In this document: in pieces, positions 5,972 through 8,499 of the stretch
Numbering within the stretch: position 1 is the first letter of the stretch
Layout: each line of letters begins with the position of its first letter
Origin: Archangiaceae bacterium
GTDB lineage: Bacteria; Myxococcota; Myxococcia; Myxococcales; Myxococcaceae
NCBI GenBank assembly: GCA_023248915.1
Contig: JAHFDQ010000251.1
Span: 1 to 8,499, forward strand
DNA length: 8,499 nt
Direction of reading: 5' to 3'
The notes under the pieces: model-generated
The model's input: the letters and a program-made list of their open reading frames with translations, nothing else
Database searches by the model: none
What the model was told of the DNA's origin: nothing
Made by a program: the position numbers and the translations under genes

Positions 5972-6008
5972 TGGTTGACCGGCCGACCGTGTCGCGTCGC
6001 CCGTCGGC

Positions 6009-7394
6009 TCAGCGCTGGCGGGCCGCGCGCTTCTGGAACCTGCCCGCGCCCGTCTTCCCCAGCCACTTGTCGTTCTCGACCACCAGTTGGCCCCGCGAGA
6101 AGACGTGGGTGGGGGCGCCCCGGGTGACGCGCCCCTCGTACGGGTTGTAGTCCACCCGCATGTGGTGGCTCTTCGCCGACCAGCGGATTTCCTTGTCCGG
6201 GTCGAAGACGACGAGGTCGGCGTCCGAGCCCGGGGCGACGGTGCCCTTCTTCGGGTACAGGCCGAACGTCTTCGCCGCCGCGGTGCTGGTCACCTCGACG
6301 AATCGGTTCACGTCGAAGCGGCCGGCCTTCACGCCGCCGTCCCACACCAGGCTCATGCGCATCTCGAGCCCGGGAGCCCCGTTCGGAATCTTCGCGAAGT
6401 TGCCCTTGCCGAGCTCTTTTTCCTTCAGGGTGAAGGGGCAGTGGTCGGTCGCGACGGTGGACAGGTCGCCGAGCTTCAAGCCCGCCCAGAGCGCCTGCTC
6501 GTTGCCCTTTTCGCGCAGGGGAGGGCTCATCACGTACTTGGCGCCGTCGAAGCCCGGCTCTTCGTAGTTCTCGGTGGACAGGCACAGGTACTGCGGGCAC
6601 GTCTCGCCGGTGACGCCGACGCCGCGTTCCTTCGCGCGGCGAATTTCCGCGAGCGCCTCGGCGGCCGAGACGTGGACGATGTAGATGGGGGCCCCGGCCA
6701 CTTCTGCCAGCGCGATGACGCGGCCGGTGGCTTCGCCCTCGAGCCGCGGCGGCCGGGTGAGCGCGTGCCAGCGCGGCGAGGTGTCGCCCCGGGCGATCGC
6801 CTGCTGCACCAGAATGTCGATGACCGGCCCGTTCTCGCAGTGCACCGCGATGAGGCCTCCGTTGTCGCGGCTGCGCTGCAGTGCTTTGAAGATCAGCCCG
6901 TCGTCCACCAGGAAGACGCCCGGGTAGGCGGTGAACACCTTGAACGAGGGCACGCCGTCCTTCACCAGGGCGTCCATCTCGGCGAGCGTCTCGGGGCCGA
7001 GCTCGCGGACGATCATGTGGAAGCCGTAGTCCGTGCAGGCCTTGCCTTCGGCCTTCTTGTGCCAGTCGTCGAGGCCGGCGCGCAGCGAGCCGCCGCTCGG
7101 CTGGATGGCGAAGTCGATGACGCAGGTGGTGCCGCCGAAGGCCGCGGCGCGGGTGCCGGTCTCGAAGTCGTCCGAGCTGTAGGTGCCTCCGAACGGCATG
7201 TCGAGGTGGGTGTGGGGGTCGATTCCGCCCGGCATCACGAGCTTGCCCGTGGCGTCCACGGTGCGGTCCACCGCCCCGGCGCGCGACGCCAGGTCCTGCC
7301 CGATGAGCGCCACCTTCTCGCCCTCGATCAGCACGTCGGCCTTGTACAGGTCGGAAGCGGTTGCGACGGTTCCGTTCTTGATCAGCGTCTTCAT
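6009..7394 (-). CDS. hydA: Dihydropyrimidinase (D-hydantoinase family)
   Basis: 461 residues, normal for the family. It opens the ring of 5,6-dihydrouracil or dihydrothymine to the N-carbamoyl-beta-amino acid, and often accepts hydantoins. The full binuclear zinc set of the cyclic amidohydrolases is visible: H61 and H63 (DPHTHLD), the Lys to be carboxylated K152 (PSFKVFTAYPG), H185 (AVHCENG), H241 (IVHVS) and D317 (ATDHCPF). Substrate-contact residues also match D-hydantoinases: Tyr157, Ser290 (YVMSPPLR) and Asn338 (IPNGAPG). The ATG at 7394 has GAGAAGG (7400-7406) five bases upstream. It is the second gene of a minus-strand operon, 16 bases after the amidohydrolase that would take its product. 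Cytoplasmic, probably a tetramer as in relatives. The alternative is a dedicated hydantoinase; the neighbouring ureidopropionase-like enzyme favours pyrimidine degradation. Confidence 0.95.
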   Translation of the reverse strand: MKTLIKNGTVATASDLYKADVLIEGEKVALIGQDLASRAGAVDRTVDATGKLVMPGGIDPHTHLDMPFGGTYSSDDFETGTRAAAFGGTTCVIDFAIQPSGGSLRAGLDDWHKKAEGKACTDYGFHMIVRELGPETLAEMDALVKDGVPSFKVFTAYPGVFLVDDGLIFKALQRSRDNGGLIAVHCENGPVIDILVQQAIARGDTSPRWHALTRPPRLEGEATGRVIALAEVAGAPIYIVHVSAAEALAEIRRAKERGVGVTGETCPQYLCLSTENYEEPGFDGAKYVMSPPLREKGNEQALWAGLKLGDLSTVATDHCPFTLKEKELGKGNFAKIPNGAPGLEMRMSLVWDGGVKAGRFDVNRFVEVTSTAAAKTFGLYPKKGTVAPGSDADLVVFDPDKEIRWSAKSHHMRVDYNPYEGRVTRGAPTHVFSRGQLVVENDKWLGKTGAGRFQKRAARQR

Positions 7395-7410
7395 GCGGGC
7401 CTTCTCTCGC

Positions 7411-8289
7411 CTAGGGGATCTGCTTGACCAGGTTCTCGTAGGTGTCGGGGCGCCGGTCCCGGTAGAACTGCCAGGTGCGCCGCACCTCTTCGATCAGGTC
7501 GAAGTCCATATCGGCGGTGACCAACTCGTCCTTGTCTTCGCTGGCCTCGACGAGGAACTTCCCGCGCGGGTCCACGAAGTACGAGTGGCCGTAGAACTTG
7601 CCGATGTTCCACGGGGCCTCGGTGCCGACGCGATTGATGGCTCCGACGTAGTAGCCGTTCGCCACCGCGTGCGCGGGCTGCTCGAGCTTCCACAGGTACT
7701 GGGACAGGCCGGCGACGGTGGCGGAAGGGTTGAACACCACCTCGGCGCCCGCCAGGCCCAAGAGGCGCGCCCCCTCGGGGAAGTGCCGGTCGTAGCAGAT
7801 GTACACGCCCACCACGCCGTACTGCGTCTGGAACACCGGGTACCCCAGGTTGCCGGGCTTGAAGTAGTACTTTTCCCAGAAGCCGGCGGTCTGCGGGATG
7901 TGGTTCTTCCGGTACTTGCCGAGCACCTTCCCGTCAGCGTCGATGACCGCCGCAGTGTTGTAGTAGACGCCCGCCATCGCGCGCTCGTAGACGGGCACCA
8001 CGATGACCATCGAGTACTTCTTGGCGTACTCGGCCAACAGGTGCGTCGTCGGCCCCGGCACGGCCTCGGCGGCGTCGTACCAATTGGGCGTCTGGGCCGG
8101 GCAGAAGTAGGGGGTGTTGAAGACTTCCTGCAAGCACAGCATCTGCACGCCGGCCTTGCCCGCTTTCTCGACGAAGGGGAGCGTCTTCTCCAGCATCGCC
8201 TGGATGATCTCTTTGACGGACCCTTCGCTCTTCGCGTTCGCGACCTGGACGAGGCCGCCCTTGACGTTTCTGGCCATGCCGGGGGACAT
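7411..8289 (-). CDS. Nitrilase-superfamily N-carbamoyl-beta-alanine amidohydrolase (beta-ureidopropionase-like)
   Basis: 292 residues from the ATG at 8289. It is expected to hydrolyse N-carbamoyl-beta-alanine (or N-carbamoyl-beta-aminoisobutyrate) to the beta-amino acid, CO2 and ammonia. The catalytic triad of the carbon-nitrogen hydrolase superfamily is clear: E55 (LQEVF), K128 (KYRKNHIP) and C165 (ICYDRHFPEG). Glu139 (GFWEKYYF) is the usual extra Glu. FNPSAT (186-191) and AINRVGTE (217-224) are strongly reminiscent of eukaryotic-type beta-ureidopropionase (UPB1). N-carbamoyl-D-amino acid or N-carbamoylputrescine amidohydrolase are less likely alternatives. The start is uncertain: GAGGG sits only two bases before this ATG, and Met5 (8277) begins MARNVKGG, which fits family N-termini well. 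It is the first gene of an operon with hydA. The 51-base gap to the divergent HAD gene must hold its promoter. Confidence 0.92.
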   Translation of the reverse strand: MSPGMARNVKGGLVQVANAKSEGSVKEIIQAMLEKTLPFVEKAGKAGVQMLCLQEVFNTPYFCPAQTPNWYDAAEAVPGPTTHLLAEYAKKYSMVIVVPVYERAMAGVYYNTAAVIDADGKVLGKYRKNHIPQTAGFWEKYYFKPGNLGYPVFQTQYGVVGVYICYDRHFPEGARLLGLAGAEVVFNPSATVAGLSQYLWKLEQPAHAVANGYYVGAINRVGTEAPWNIGKFYGHSYFVDPRGKFLVEASEDKDELVTADMDFDLIEEVRRTWQFYRDRRPDTYENLVKQIP

Positions 8290-8314
8290 AGCCCTCGCGC
8301 TTCGAGCCGGTCAA
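8285..8314 (-). promoter_or_regulatory. Candidate promoter of the amidohydrolase-hydA operon
   Basis: TTGACC on the minus strand (8309-8314) matches 5 of 6 positions of a -35 hexamer. Eighteen bases further on is TATGTC (8285-8290), a weak -10 that includes the first possible ATG. If real, transcription would start just before Met5 at 8277, making that the true, leaderless start. Speculative. Confidence 0.25.
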
Positions 8315-8340
8315 GCGGACCTGGCCCAGGGGTTTTCGAC

Positions 8341-8499
8341 GTGGCAGTCGCCTTTTTCGACCTGGACCGGACGCTCTTGGCGGCCAACTCTGCCACGCTC
8401 TGGGTTCGCCGCGAGCTGGCGCTGGGAAACCTGCGCAGGCGCCAGGGGGTACAGGCGGCCGTCTGGCTGGGGCTGTACCAGCTCGGCCTGGGCGGAATG
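8341..8499 (+). CDS. HAD-superfamily (HAD-IB-like) phosphatase, N-terminus (3' end beyond right edge)
   Basis: 53 codons are in the window, open to the right edge. The GTG at 8341 is preceded by AGGGG (8328-8332) eight bases away. The protein begins with a beta-strand and the HAD catalytic motif I, AFFDLDRTLLAANS: Asp7 would be the nucleophile and Asp9 the general acid/base. The following helical stretch, with SATLWVRRELALG, resembles the HAD-IB (SerB-like) group of small phosphatases, which act on phosphoserine, phospholipid-derived or other small phosphate esters. The substrate cannot be judged from this fragment. It is divergent from the amidohydrolase operon, and no functional link is evident. 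Confidence 0.85.
   Translation, partial: MAVAFFDLDRTLLAANSATLWVRRELALGNLRRRQGVQAAVWLGLYQLGLGGM

Noticed and set aside
6087..7427. Long plus-strand open frame opposite dihydropyrimidinase
   Set aside because: The minus strand holds a complete dihydropyrimidinase with all metal ligands; the plus frame is compositionally biased and has no motif.

Overview
The window is GC-rich, with tightly packed genes and strong third-position G/C bias. It looks like a chromosomal segment of a myxobacterium (Myxococcota). The main taxonomic clue is a secreted protease ending in a MYXO-CTERM-type tail (Cys, hydrophobic helix, Arg cluster). A lipoprotein with a Gly/Asp/Thr linker and a paired metalloprotease set of a kind I associate with Myxococcus support this. 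It is a call from gene content, not from a marker phylogeny.

Layout, left to right. (1) 1-834 (-): the N-terminal 278 codons of glutamyl-tRNA synthetase, running off the left edge, with a promoter-like sequence so close to its ATG that the mRNA may be nearly leaderless. (2) 953-3359 (+): a three-gene secretory operon, namely a small exported protein of unknown function followed by two paralogous zinc metalloproteases. Each protease overlaps the preceding stop codon by four bases and uses a non-AUG start (GTG, then TTG). (3) 3360-3757: a 398-base non-coding stretch holding two directly repeated 89-bp elements, each with long terminal inverted repeats, and a separate 16-bp-stem hairpin. This is the least explained part of the window. 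(4) 3758-5326 (+): an NCS1-family nucleobase/hydantoin transporter. (5) 5453-5935 (+): a small lipoprotein of unknown function. (6) 6009-8289 (-): a two-gene operon, a nitrilase-superfamily N-carbamoyl-beta-alanine amidohydrolase followed by dihydropyrimidinase, converging on the lipoprotein. (7) 8341-8499 (+): the start of a HAD-family phosphatase, cut by the right edge.

The transporter, dihydropyrimidinase and ureidopropionase-like enzyme form a coherent module: uptake of a pyrimidine or hydantoin-type ring, hydrolytic ring opening, then release of ammonia and CO2 to give a beta-amino acid. This corresponds to steps 2 and 3 of reductive pyrimidine catabolism. The step-1 dehydrogenase is not here. 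The protease operon probably acts at the cell surface or outside the cell. I see no phage, CRISPR, insertion sequence, tRNA or rRNA. The candidate for something undescribed is the pair of 89-bp elements.
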